The notes under the pieces are model-generated. The model was not told the DNA's origin and ran no database searches. It worked only from the letters and a program-made list of their open reading frames with translations. A stretch of 64,000 nucleotides of DNA from positions 1,488,001 to 1,552,000 of the forward strand of contig NZ_CANKZF010000001.1 of assembly GCF_947488515.1 (NCBI RefSeq), read 5' to 3'. This stretch comes from an uncultured Nocardioides sp. (GTDB lineage Bacteria; Actinomycetota; Actinomycetes; Propionibacteriales; Nocardioidaceae). Below are positions 8,703 through 16,573 of the stretch, piece by piece (positions within the stretch are counted from its first letter, which is position 1; every line of letters starts with the position of its first letter). Made by a program: the position numbers and the translations under genes.

Positions 8703-9931
8703 CAGAACTCCTCGTCGAGCTTGCGGATGGCGACCATCTCGCCGGCCGGGATCGCGGTCGTGTCGGCGGGGACCTCGATGAGGCAGTTGGCCGCCGCGAG
8801 GTCGCCGATGAGGTGCGAGCCGTGGCCGCCGACGGGCGAGACGAAGGTGCCGCCGCGGTCGGTCTCGTAGTGGCCGCGGACGAGCTGCACCTTGCCCTCC
8901 GGCGACGACAGGCCGTGGGTGAGCCGGGCGCGGCCGGCGGGCCGGACGTAGGGCAGCTTCCCCATCATCCGGCGGATCGCGGGCAGCACGAACATCTCGA
9001 ACGAGACGTAGGACGAGACCGGGTTGCCGGGAAGCGTGAAGACCGGGGTGTCGTCCTCGCCGACGGTGCCGAATCCCTGCGGCTTGCCGGGCTGCATGCC
9101 GACGCCGCCGAACCACATCGAGCCGTGGTGCGACAACGACTCCTTGACGACGTCGAAGTCGCCCTCGCTCACACCGCCGCTCGTGACGACGATGTCGGCG
9201 CGGACGAGCTGGTCGCTCAGCGCCTCGGAGAAGGCGTGCGTCTCGTCGGGCACGATGCCGACGCGGTAGGCGATCGCACCGGCGGCGCGGGCAGCGGCGG
9301 CCAGGAGGTAGGAGTTGCCGTCGTAGATCGAGTCGCGGCCCAGCGGCGTACCGGGGTCGCGGAGCTCGGAGCCGGTGGAGATGACGACGACGCGCGGTCG
9401 GGGGCGGGTGCGGACGGTCGCGCGACCCACGGCGGCGAGCATGCCGAGGTGGCGCGGCCCCAGGACCGTGCCCTCCTCCAGCAGCATGTCGCCCTCGGAG
9501 ATGTCGTCGCCGGTGGGCCGGATGTGCTGACCGGGCGTGGCGGCGCGGCCGATCCGCACGCTGGCGACGCCGCGGTCGGTCCACTCGTAGGGCACGACCG
9601 TCGTCGCGCCGGCCGGCACCGGGGCGCCGGTCATGATCTTGACCGCGGTGCCCGGCGACAGGGCCAGGATCGAGGACTGGCCGGCCCCGATCTCACCGAC
9701 GACGGGCAGGGTGACCGGGGCGTCCTCGCTCGCGCCGGCGACGTCCTCGGCGACCACGGCGTAGCCGTCCATCGCGGAGTTGTCGAAGCTCGGCAGCGAG
9801 ATCGGTGCGACCACGTCCTCGGCCAGGGCGAGACCGAGGGCCTCCATCAGCGGCTGCGGGAAGGCCGGCAGCGGGGAGACCGTGGCGAGGATGCGCTCGA
9901 CGTAGTCGGCAACGGGCAGCAGGTCAGCCAT
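8702..9931 (-). CDS. moeA: MoeA / gephyrin-like molybdopterin molybdotransferase (Glp candidate)
   Basis: A 409-residue MoeA with its domains in the usual order: [14 protein letters not shown] (residues about 46-59), [12 protein letters not shown], the MPT-binding MoaB-like domain with [24 protein letters not shown] and LPGNPVSS, and a C-terminal beta domain. It inserts molybdate into adenylylated molybdopterin. Because it sits upstream of a sepX/glpR homologue, it may instead, or also, be the Glp cell-division protein described in Corynebacterium; sequence alone cannot separate the two. The ATG overlaps the uridylyltransferase stop by 8 bp. Confidence 0.93.
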
Positions 9932-11339
9932 CGGTGTCCTGGGCCGGGTCCTGCTCGCTCAGGACGGTGCCGCCCTCGACGCGCTGGGCGGACGAGGCGC
10001 CGAGCGCGACGTCGCCGACGACGCGCACGCCCTTGCCGAAGGTCCAGTCCCCCTCGACGGTGAACGACTCGGCCTCCCGCAGCGACGGGGCGCCCTCGGG
10101 GAAGCGCTTGTCGAAGTCGCCGACCAGCTTGTAGAAGTCGCCGTCCAGCGACACGAACGGCACCTCGTCGCCGGTCTGGTCGAGCACGAAGTCGCGGCCG
10201 AGGTCGTAGACGTCGGAGCGCAGCACGAGCAGGTCGTCGGTCGTCTTCACCGGGACGAAGCGGTCGCGGCCGACCTCGATCGTGAGCGCGCCCTCGAACA
10301 CCTCGATCGCGGCACCCATCGCCGTCTCGATCTGGATGACCTCCGGCGTCGAGCTGTCGGCCGGGTCGAGGTGCTTGACGTTCTTGATCAGCGGCAGGCC
10401 GAGGATGCCGCCCCGGGCGTCGAGCGCGTCGACCATCGCCTGCAGGTCGAACCACAGGTTGTTGGTCGAGCAGTACTTGTGGCGGTTGAGGTCGGCCAGG
10501 GCGTCCTTGTCGGCGTCGAGCGTCTGGGCGGACTCGCGCAGCACGATGCGGCCGTCGGCCTTCCGGCGGGCGAAGTGGCCGCCCTTGCGGTCCGAGGGCG
10601 TACGACGCACGGCCTCGATGGCGAACGGCGCCCCGCTCTGGGCGAACCAGCCGGCCACCCGCGCGTCGGGCACCGCGCCGAGGTTGTCGGAGTTGGAGAC
10701 GAAGACGTAGCGGTAGCCGGCGTCGAGCAGCCGCGCCAGCAGGCCGGTGCCGCGCAGCGCGGTGTAGATGTCGCCGTGGCCGGGCGGGCACCACTCGAGG
10801 TCGGGGTGCTTCGGGTAGGCCGCGGGCATCAGGTCGGCGGCGAGGAGCTTGGGCTCCTTGTTCTGCAGGAACTCCAGCGGCAGGCCCTCGACCGGGAGGT
10901 CCTCGTAGCGCGCGAGCGCGGCCATCGTGTCGGACGAGGTGCGGAAGGAGTTCATGAACAGCAGCGGCAGCGTGGCGTCGTACTCCTTGCGGAGGTGCAG
11001 CACCTGCCGGGCGATGATGTCGAGGAAGCTCAGGCCGCGGCGCACGCACAGCAGCGACTTCGCACGCTCCATGCCCATCGACGTGCCGAGGCCGCCGTTG
11101 AGCTTGATGACCGCGGTCTTGCGGATGGCCTCCGCGGCGTCGCCCTCGGCGACCTCGACGTCGGCCAGCGACTCCATGTCGAGCGGCTCGATCGAGCCCT
11201 CGGCGATCATGCCGGTCTCCCCGTGCTCGAGGAGCCGGTAGTAGTGCGCGAACGTGTCGATCGCGACGTCGTCCACGCCGGCCTGGCGCATCTTCTCGCG
11301 CGCGAGCGCGAGGCCCTGCGGGTTGCCCTTGCTTGCCAT
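9924..11339 (-). CDS. UTP-glucose-1-phosphate uridylyltransferase, eukaryote-type (UDPGP family)
   Basis: A 471-residue enzyme that makes UDP-glucose. The signature KLNGGLGTSMGMERAKSLL belongs to the UDPGP family typical of eukaryotic UGPases, not the shorter bacterial GalU. Other supporting stretches are EFLQNKEPKL, WCPPGHGDIYTAL and YVFVSNSDNLGA. The C-terminus forms a beta-helix-like tail. The start is the ATG at 11339 with TACGAT six bases upstream, so the transcript is probably leaderless; the longer open frame upstream would run through the divergent gene. In mycobacteria the same slot beside moeA holds a GalU-type gene, so this looks like a non-orthologous replacement. UDP-glucose also feeds the galE gene at 60.4 kb. 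Confidence 0.92.
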   Translation of the reverse strand: MASKGNPQGLALAREKMRQAGVDDVAIDTFAHYYRLLEHGETGMIAEGSIEPLDMESLADVEVAEGDAAEAIRKTAVIKLNGGLGTSMGMERAKSLLCVRRGLSFLDIIARQVLHLRKEYDATLPLLFMNSFRTSSDTMAALARYEDLPVEGLPLEFLQNKEPKLLAADLMPAAYPKHPDLEWCPPGHGDIYTALRGTGLLARLLDAGYRYVFVSNSDNLGAVPDARVAGWFAQSGAPFAIEAVRRTPSDRKGGHFARRKADGRIVLRESAQTLDADKDALADLNRHKYCSTNNLWFDLQAMVDALDARGGILGLPLIKNVKHLDPADSSTPEVIQIETAMGAAIEVFEGALTIEVGRDRFVPVKTTDDLLVLRSDVYDLGRDFVLDQTGDEVPFVSLDGDFYKLVGDFDKRFPEGAPSLREAESFTVEGDWTFGKGVRVVGDVALGASSAQRVEGGTVLSEQDPAQDTDG

Positions 11340-11345
11340 GCTTCG

Positions 11346-11355
11346 ATCGTAGGCT
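11346..11355. promoter_or_regulatory. Overlapping back-to-back -10 boxes (bidirectional leaderless promoter)
   Basis: Within a 22-bp intergenic gap, TAGGCT (11350-11355) lies 6 nt before the rightward GTG, and TACGAT (complement of 11346-11351) lies 6 nt before the leftward ATG. The two boxes share the central TA. No Shine-Dalgarno fits in either direction. Confidence 0.7.
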
Positions 11356-11361
11356 GCCGGT

Positions 11362-11964
11362 GTGGGACCGGGACACTCGGCGGCGAAGACCGCACTGCGC
11401 GACCAGGTGCTGGCTGCCCGGAAGAGGCGCCCGCTCGAGGCCGCCGCCGGGTTCGCGGCGTCCGTCTCCGACGCGGCGCTCGCGTGGGAGCCGGTCCGGT
11501 CCGCCGCCACCGTCGCGGCGTACGTCTCGGTCGGCAGCGAGCCCGGCACCGGCCTCCTGCTCGACGCGCTCGCGGCAGCCGGCAAGCGCGTGCTGCTCCC
11601 AGTGGTCCTGCCGGGGCTCGACCTCGACTGGGCCGTCTACACCGGTCGTGAGGGCCTCGCCCCCGCGGTGCGCGGCCTCCTCGAACCGACCGCACCACGA
11701 CTCGGGCGCGAGGCGATCGCGCAGGCCGACGTCGTCCTCGTGCCGGGCACCGGGGTCTCGTTGTCCGGCGCGCGGCTCGGCCAGGGCGGCGGGTGCTACG
11801 ACCGCGCCCTGCCCCGCGTCTCCCCCGGCACCCCCGTCGCCGTGCTGCTGTACGACGACGAGGTCGGGCTCGCCGTGCCCGCCGAGCCCCACGACGTGCG
11901 GGTCGGCTTCGCGCTGACGTCGCGCGGGGTGGTGGCCCTGCTGGAGTCACCGGATATCCGGTGA
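11362..11964 (+). CDS. 5-formyltetrahydrofolate cyclo-ligase
   Basis: A 200-residue enzyme that converts 5-formyl-THF to 5,10-methenyl-THF using ATP, linking to folate one-carbon metabolism. The N-terminal KTALRDQVLAARKRR, the central AAYVSVGSEPGTGLLLDAL and the ATP-binding GARLGQGGGCYDRAL are typical, and length is normal. The GTG start has TAGGCT 6 nt upstream and so is probably leaderless. The last codons (SPDIR, stop) are inside a perfect 18-bp palindrome. Confidence 0.92.
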   Translation: MGPGHSAAKTALRDQVLAARKRRPLEAAAGFAASVSDAALAWEPVRSAATVAAYVSVGSEPGTGLLLDALAAAGKRVLLPVVLPGLDLDWAVYTGREGLAPAVRGLLEPTAPRLGREAIAQADVVLVPGTGVSLSGARLGQGGGCYDRALPRVSPGTPVAVLLYDDEVGLAVPAEPHDVRVGFALTSRGVVALLESPDIR

Positions 11965-12023
11965 GACTCACACTTTGCACCCGGGATCTGGTGTGACAAG
12001 TGTGAAGGTCACCGGATATCCGG
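11947..12023. repeat. Nested palindromes at the end of the cyclo-ligase gene
   Basis: TCACCGGATATCCGGTGA (11947-11964) is a perfect palindrome that includes the cyclo-ligase stop codon. The core recurs at 12009-12023. The two blocks are also arms of a larger inverted repeat: 11950-11975 and 11998-12023 match in 23 of 26 positions around a 22-nt centre. It lies between convergent genes and could be a two-way terminator or a REP-like element. Confidence 0.75.
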
Positions 12024-12045
12024 GGACTCGAGGGGCGGGTGGGAC

Positions 12046-14712
12046 TCACTCCGCCGGCGTGAGCACCAGGGTGTCGGCGGCCGCCGCCTGCACGGCCTCG
12101 CGGGTGAAGGCCCAGGGCAGCGTCTTGCCGTCGACGTAGAGCTCGGTCTGGTCGGAGTAGTGCGACGACGCCGGGTGCCCGGAGACGCCGGTGAGGTTGA
12201 TCCACCTCGAGTCGTCCCAGTCGGCGAGCGAGACGACCATCCGCATCGACGGCGCGGCGGTGACCTCGAAGCCCTCGACGGCGTTCCAGGACGTGGCGTC
12301 GACGATGGACGAGCCGCCGCCCACCTCCCAGCCGTTGCGGTTGAAGAGGCGCTCGACCGGCGCGACGCCCGACTCGCCGAGCGTGGGGTTGCGGAGGTCC
12401 ATGCGGTGCAGGCGCCCCCACTCCCACAGGCGCGGGTCGCGGGACTGGCGGCGGGTCATCTCGTCGCGGGCGTCGATGAGCGAGGCCCGCAGGATGTCGT
12501 CGCGGGTCTCGACGGTGTCGTCGGTGGTCACGTCGTCCCACCACGGGCCGGCGGGCTCGGACAGCATCTGGGTGACCACGCGGAACCACCGGTCGCCGCC
12601 GTCGGGCCAGGTGCGCTGCCGCAGCTCGTCGTGGAAGGTCTTGTCGAGGACCGTGCGCCACACGACGTTGAAGTAGGCCGCGGCCGGGCTGTCGGCCGGT
12701 GAGGAGAAGTCCCAGTCGCGCAGCAGGTTCTGGGCGTTGCGGTAGTACGGGGACGGCAGTGCCTCGACGTCGAGGAGGTAGGGCACCAGCGTCTCGGCCA
12801 TCGGGTTGGTGGAGTCGAGTTGGAGCCCGGCCATCTCCGAGACGGACAGCTCGCCCTCGCTCTCCAGCACCTCGCGGATGCGCGTCGAGCGGTAGCCGTA
12901 GTCCCAGTCCTTGGTCAGGAGGTAGGGGTAGCGCTCGTCGATGACGGCCTGGTTGGCCGTCACGATGAAGCCCTCCTCCGGGTCGAGCACGCTCGGCAGC
13001 CCGTCGAAGGGGATGTACTCGCCGGTCCAGTCGTTGGCGCTGATCCAGCCCTCCACGGGCATGGTGCCGTCGTTGCCGGCTCGGCGGATCGGGATCCGGC
13101 CGGGCGACTGGTAGCCGATGTGGCCCTCGCGGTCGGCGTAGACGAGGTTCTGCGCCGGCACCGAGAAGTCGGCGGCGGCCGCACGGAAGGAGTCCCAGTC
13201 GGAGGCGCGGTTGAGGGCGAGGATCGCGTCGGCTGTCGGCGCCGGCTCGAGCGCGGTCCACGCCAGCGCGACGGCGTAGCCGCTCCCCCGTTCGCCCGGC
13301 TCGTCGGTGGGCGCGTTGGCGCCGACGGTCGCGAACTCCGTCGAGACGTCGCTGATCAGTGGCCCGTGGACCGTCTCGCGCACGCGCATCTCGACGTCGT
13401 CCTCGCCGCGCACCTTGATCGTCTCGGTGTGCACCTCCATCGCCTCGGTCGCGCCGTCGCGGACGTAGCGGTCGTCGCCCTCGGTCTGCTCGAGGAAGAG
13501 GTCGGTGACGTCGGGGCCGAGGTTGGTGAAGCCCCAGGCGATGTCGGCGTTGTGGCCGATGATCACGCCCGGCACCCCGGAGAACGTGAAGCCCGACGTG
13601 TCGAGCGTGCAGTCGGCCGTCCGCGCGCGGCAGTGCAGGCCCATCTGCATCCAGATGCCCGGCTGGCTGATGCCGAGGTGGGGGTCGTTGGCCAGGATCG
13701 GCTCGCCGGTCGCGCTGTGCTCCCCGTCCACGACCCACGAGTTGCTGCCGATCCCGCGGCCCTTGCCGATGAGCTCGGGCATCGCGTCGACCCGGTCGCG
13801 CACCCGCTCGAGGGCGGCGACGACGCCGGGCGCGTACGCCGGCCGGCGGGGGTTGCGGGTCGCGTTGCCCGAGGCGTTCTGCTCGAAGACCCCGTCGACG
13901 ACCCCGCCGCCGCTGACGATCGTCGGGTGCTCGTCGAAGGGGTAGGCGGGCCACAGCGAGGCGATCTCGTCCTCGGTGTGGTCGAGCGAGAGCAGCACCC
14001 GGTCGACCTCGGCGTCCATGTTGCCGCGCAGGTCCCACGCCATCGCCTTGAGCCAGGCGAGCGAGTCGATCGGGTCCCACTCCGCCGGGGCGTAGTCGAG
14101 GCCGGTGAGGCCCAGCACGCTGTACTCCGCCGCCAGCTGCGACGGGCTGCGGTCGGCGATGTAGGCGTTGACCCCGGCGGCGTAGGACGTCAGCGCGTCA
14201 CGCGTCGCCGGCTCCAGCAGCGCCCACTCGCGCTCGGCGACGCGTCGCCAGCCCATCGTGCGGATGAAGCGGTCGGTCTCGAGGGTGTCGGGGCCGAAGA
14301 TCTCCGAGAGCCGGCCCGCGGTGACGTGGCGGCGGAAGTCCATCTCGAAGAAGCGGTCCTGCGCGTGCACGAAGCCCTGCGCGAACATCAGGTCGGCGTC
14401 GGTGTCGGCATAGACCTGCGCGATGCCCTGCTCGTCGCGCACCACCTCGACGCTCGCCGACAGCCCGGGGACCTCGATCTCGCCGTCGGTCTGCGGCAGC
14501 GGGCGGCGTACGACGACCACGGCCGCCGCGGCGAGCGCCAGGAGCAGCACCACCAGGCCCAGCGCGGTCCACGCCGTCCAGCGCACCGCCCGGGGCGCAC
14601 GCTTGAAGGCCTGCCAGCGCGAGCCGCGGACGGGCTCGGTGGTCTGCTCGGTAGTGGCAGCCGAGTCGGCGGCGGCGGGGGTGGAGTCGGGGGTGTCGGC
14701 AGGCTCGGTCAT
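12046..14712 (-). CDS. Membrane-anchored penicillin acylase family protein (Ntn hydrolase)
   Basis: An 888-residue penicillin acylase/acyl-homoserine-lactone acylase family hydrolase. After a cytoplasmic N-terminus and one transmembrane helix (about 47-68) comes the alpha part, DEQGIAQVYADTDADLMFAQGFVHAQDRFFEMDFRRH, then the autoprocessing site GSNSW at 322-326 with nucleophile Ser323, NDPHLG, and the beta part with FTANQ-like VTANQ. The chain should split before Ser323 and act outside the membrane. Substrate cannot be deduced; amides such as beta-lactams or quorum signals are known for relatives. Start is ATG 14712; the extra frame upstream lies in the promoter region of the divergent gene. 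Confidence 0.9.
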   Translation of the reverse strand: MTEPADTPDSTPAAADSAATTEQTTEPVRGSRWQAFKRAPRAVRWTAWTALGLVVLLLALAAAAVVVVRRPLPQTDGEIEVPGLSASVEVVRDEQGIAQVYADTDADLMFAQGFVHAQDRFFEMDFRRHVTAGRLSEIFGPDTLETDRFIRTMGWRRVAEREWALLEPATRDALTSYAAGVNAYIADRSPSQLAAEYSVLGLTGLDYAPAEWDPIDSLAWLKAMAWDLRGNMDAEVDRVLLSLDHTEDEIASLWPAYPFDEHPTIVSGGGVVDGVFEQNASGNATRNPRRPAYAPGVVAALERVRDRVDAMPELIGKGRGIGSNSWVVDGEHSATGEPILANDPHLGISQPGIWMQMGLHCRARTADCTLDTSGFTFSGVPGVIIGHNADIAWGFTNLGPDVTDLFLEQTEGDDRYVRDGATEAMEVHTETIKVRGEDDVEMRVRETVHGPLISDVSTEFATVGANAPTDEPGERGSGYAVALAWTALEPAPTADAILALNRASDWDSFRAAAADFSVPAQNLVYADREGHIGYQSPGRIPIRRAGNDGTMPVEGWISANDWTGEYIPFDGLPSVLDPEEGFIVTANQAVIDERYPYLLTKDWDYGYRSTRIREVLESEGELSVSEMAGLQLDSTNPMAETLVPYLLDVEALPSPYYRNAQNLLRDWDFSSPADSPAAAYFNVVWRTVLDKTFHDELRQRTWPDGGDRWFRVVTQMLSEPAGPWWDDVTTDDTVETRDDILRASLIDARDEMTRRQSRDPRLWEWGRLHRMDLRNPTLGESGVAPVERLFNRNGWEVGGGSSIVDATSWNAVEGFEVTAAPSMRMVVSLADWDDSRWINLTGVSGHPASSHYSDQTELYVDGKTLPWAFTREAVQAAAADTLVLTPAE

Positions 14713-14827
14713 CGCTCGACCATTGTGCCGTACCATTGGCAGTCGAAGGGCCCGAGTGCCAGCGCGTCGCGCCGGCCCGGCCGATCCCGCACCACCGTCG
14801 CTGCCCCGACGCTCCCAGAGGACCCAC

Positions 14828-15148
14828 ATGCCGACCTACCAGTACGCCTGCACCGAGTGCGGCCACTCGTTCGAGCAGTTCCAGAGCTTCAGCGAGGACG
14901 CGCTGACCGTCTGCCCCCAGTGCGACGGCCGGCTGCGCAAGCTCTTCAACGCCGTGGGCGTGGTCTTCAAGGGCTCGGGCTTCTACCGCACCGACAGCCG
15001 CTCGGACTCCGGCTCCTCGGCGTCGGCGTCCTCGCCCACCGGCTCCAGCACCTCGTCGTCCTCGACCCCGTCGACCAGCTCGTCGAGCTCGCCGGCCAGC
15101 TCGTCGTCGGGTTCCTCCTCCAGCTCGTCGTCCAGCTCGTCCGACTGA
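14828..15148 (+). CDS. FmdB-type zinc-ribbon protein with Ser-rich tail, Ruc (Rv0991c)-like
   Basis: A 106-residue protein: an FmdB zinc ribbon (MPTYQYACTECGHSFE) with four cysteines at 8, 11, 29 and 32, then FKGSGFYRTDSR, and from about residue 57 a nearly pure Ser/Thr/Pro tail. This architecture and the position near mscL, the cyclo-ligase and uridylyltransferase match mycobacterial Rv0991c, reported as a redox-regulated chaperone (Ruc) in which cysteine oxidation releases zinc and activates a disordered protein. That role here is inference. AGAGGA lies 6 nt before the ATG. The last 40 residues are extreme low complexity. Confidence 0.8.
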   Translation: MPTYQYACTECGHSFEQFQSFSEDALTVCPQCDGRLRKLFNAVGVVFKGSGFYRTDSRSDSGSSASASSPTGSSTSSSSTPSTSSSSSPASSSSGSSSSSSSSSSD

Positions 15149-15230
15149 CCCACCGCGGGTCCAGGAGGTCGCGCAGCGACCGTCAGGGGACCCCTGTGGA
15201 GAGGCCGAGCGGGCGGCGGTCGCCCCGGCC

Positions 15231-15236
15231 TAGCGT
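15231..15236 (+). promoter_or_regulatory. Leaderless -10 box of the SAF gene
   Basis: TAGCGT lies 6 nt before the ATG at 15243 with no Shine-Dalgarno, fitting a leaderless transcript. Confidence 0.6.
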
Positions 15237-15242
15237 CGGTGC

Positions 15243-15875
15243 ATGTTCCCGGGACTCCCACCGGCCAGGCGCCGGCTGCGCGCCGTACGCCACCAGCTGC
15301 GGCGCCGTCGTCGGCTGATCGCCGCCGCGCTCACCGCCGTCGCCGCCCTCGGCGCGCTGCGCACCCTCGCGCCGCCGCCGGCCGAGACCGTCGAGGTGCT
15401 GGTCGCCGCGCGGGACCTGCCCTCCGGGTCGCTCCTGGCCGACGACGACCTCGTCGCGCGCGAGTGGCCGGCCGACCTCGTCCCGGGCCGGGCCGCGTCC
15501 GCCCCGGCCGGGCGGGTGCTGGCCGCGGCGATCGGCCGCGGCGAGGTCGTGACCGACGTACGCCTCGTCGGGCCGGGCCTGGCGCTCGCCCAGCCCGGCG
15601 AGACGATCGTGCCGGTGCGGCTGCCCGACGCCGGCATGGCCGCACTGCTGCGCACCGGCGACGAGGTCGACCTGCTCGCCACCGATCCGGGCAGCGGCGA
15701 GGCGTCCCTCGTGGCGCGCGACGTCACCGTCCTCGCCACGCCGGCCGGCGTGCCCGACGGGCCCGCGGGCGGATCGGGTGGTGCGCTGGTCGTGGTCGGG
15801 GCGAGCGCCGAGGAGGCGGTCACGATCGCCGGCGCGGCGCTGACGCAATACCTCACGGTGTCGTGGAGCCGCTAG
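15243..15875 (+). CDS. SAF-domain protein, CpaB/RcpC-like
   Basis: A 210-residue protein with a basic N-terminus, one membrane segment (about 24-41), and a SAF domain starting ETVEVLVAARDLPSGSLLADDDLVAREWPADLVP, followed by a second domain with GETIVPVRLPDAGMAALLRTGDEVDLLA. This matches CpaB/RcpC, the periplasmic partner of Flp/Tad pilus secretins, but no tad genes lie nearby and actinobacteria lack a secretin, so the pilus role is doubtful. It is probably a membrane-anchored extracytoplasmic protein of unknown role. Confidence 0.8.
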   Translation: MFPGLPPARRRLRAVRHQLRRRRRLIAAALTAVAALGALRTLAPPPAETVEVLVAARDLPSGSLLADDDLVAREWPADLVPGRAASAPAGRVLAAAIGRGEVVTDVRLVGPGLALAQPGETIVPVRLPDAGMAALLRTGDEVDLLATDPGSGEASLVARDVTVLATPAGVPDGPAGGSGGALVVVGASAEEAVTIAGAALTQYLTVSWSR

Positions 15876-15933
15876 CGTGTGGGCCGTTCACTCGTCCGCG
15901 GCCCTCTCGGGCCCCTCCAGAGGGAGATCCAGC

Positions 15934-16284
15934 ATGAGCGGCTTCAAGGCATTCGTCCTCAAGGGCAACCTGATCGAGATCGCCACCGGCCTGATCATGG
16001 CGCTCGCCTTCGCGGCGGTCGTCACCACCTTCACCGAGTGGCTCACCGGCCTGCTGCCCAACACCGACGACTTCTTCAGCGGCGGCACGGGCAGCTTCGG
16101 CGCCTTCCTCAACGCCCTGATCTCGTTCCTCATCATGGGCGCCGTCGTCTACTTCTTCGTCGTGGTGCCCTACACCAAGGCGCGCGAGCGCTTCTTCCCC
16201 ACCGAGGAGGCCGGTGCGGCGCCCGACGTCGCCCTCCTCGAGGAGATCCGCGACCTGCTCCGCGCCCGCGGCGGGGCCGTCTGA
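15934..16284 (+). CDS. mscL: Large-conductance mechanosensitive channel MscL
   Basis: A 116-residue MscL, the homopentameric inner-membrane emergency valve that opens on hypo-osmotic shock. The N-terminal MSGFKAFVLKGNLIEIATGLIMALAFAAVV is the amphipathic S1 and pore helix TM1. An extracellular loop (NTDDFFSGGTGSF) separates TM2 (FLIMGAVVYFFVVVPY), and ALLEEIRDLLRAR is the C-terminal helical bundle. AGGGAG lies 8 nt before the ATG. Length matches the mycobacterial protein but is short of E. coli MscL. Confidence 0.96.
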   Translation: MSGFKAFVLKGNLIEIATGLIMALAFAAVVTTFTEWLTGLLPNTDDFFSGGTGSFGAFLNALISFLIMGAVVYFFVVVPYTKARERFFPTEEAGAAPDVALLEEIRDLLRARGGAV

Positions 16285-16306
16285 CCCTCGCCTGCCAGGA
16301 CCTCGT

Positions 16307-16335
16307 ACGGCCCGTCCCCGACCGGGGCGGGCCGT
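16307..16335. terminator. Hairpin between convergent mscL and a small gene
   Basis: ACGGCCCG (16307-16314) pairs with CGGGCCGT (16328-16335), with an inner CCCC/GGGG extension around a GACC loop. It sits 23 bp after the mscL stop and 8 bp after the leftward small gene, so it can end transcription from both sides. Confidence 0.7.
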
Positions 16336-16343
16336 TCGTCAGG

Positions 16344-16565
16344 TCAGCCGTGGTGCGGCGGCACCTGGTCGCGGTACCAGTCGTCACCCTTGCCCGAGCG
16401 GTCCTCGCCCGGGTCGCGGTCGTCGCTCGTCTGGTCGGGACCGCCCTCGCCGAAGACCGCCGCCAGCCGGCGGCGGCGCTTCCACTCCGGCTCGCGCTCG
16501 ACGGGCGCCGCCTCGGCAGGAGCCGCAGCCTCGGCGTCCGACTCGGCAGGGGTGTCAGGATCCAC
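16344..16565 (-). CDS. Small conserved acidic/basic protein of unknown function
   Basis: A 73-residue hydrophilic protein: acidic Ala/Glu/Pro-rich N-terminus, then EPEWKRRRRLAAVFGEGGP, DQTSDDRDPGEDR, and a C-terminal DDWYRDQVPPHHG. The KRRRLAxVFG and WYRxxxPPHH elements are familiar from short actinobacterial hypothetical proteins, so I regard it as a real gene. No enzyme motif or membrane segment is present. It follows the LCP gene by 8 bp on the same strand and is probably cotranscribed. Confidence 0.65.
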   Translation of the reverse strand: MDPDTPAESDAEAAAPAEAAPVEREPEWKRRRRLAAVFGEGGPDQTSDDRDPGEDRSGKGDDWYRDQVPPHHG

Positions 16566-16573
16566 GGGAGCGG

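Noticed and set aside
12820..15318. Long rightward frame opposite the penicillin acylase
   Set aside because: It is the mirror of a G+C-rich gene; composition is Arg/Asp/Gly/Val-biased and has no recognisable domain.
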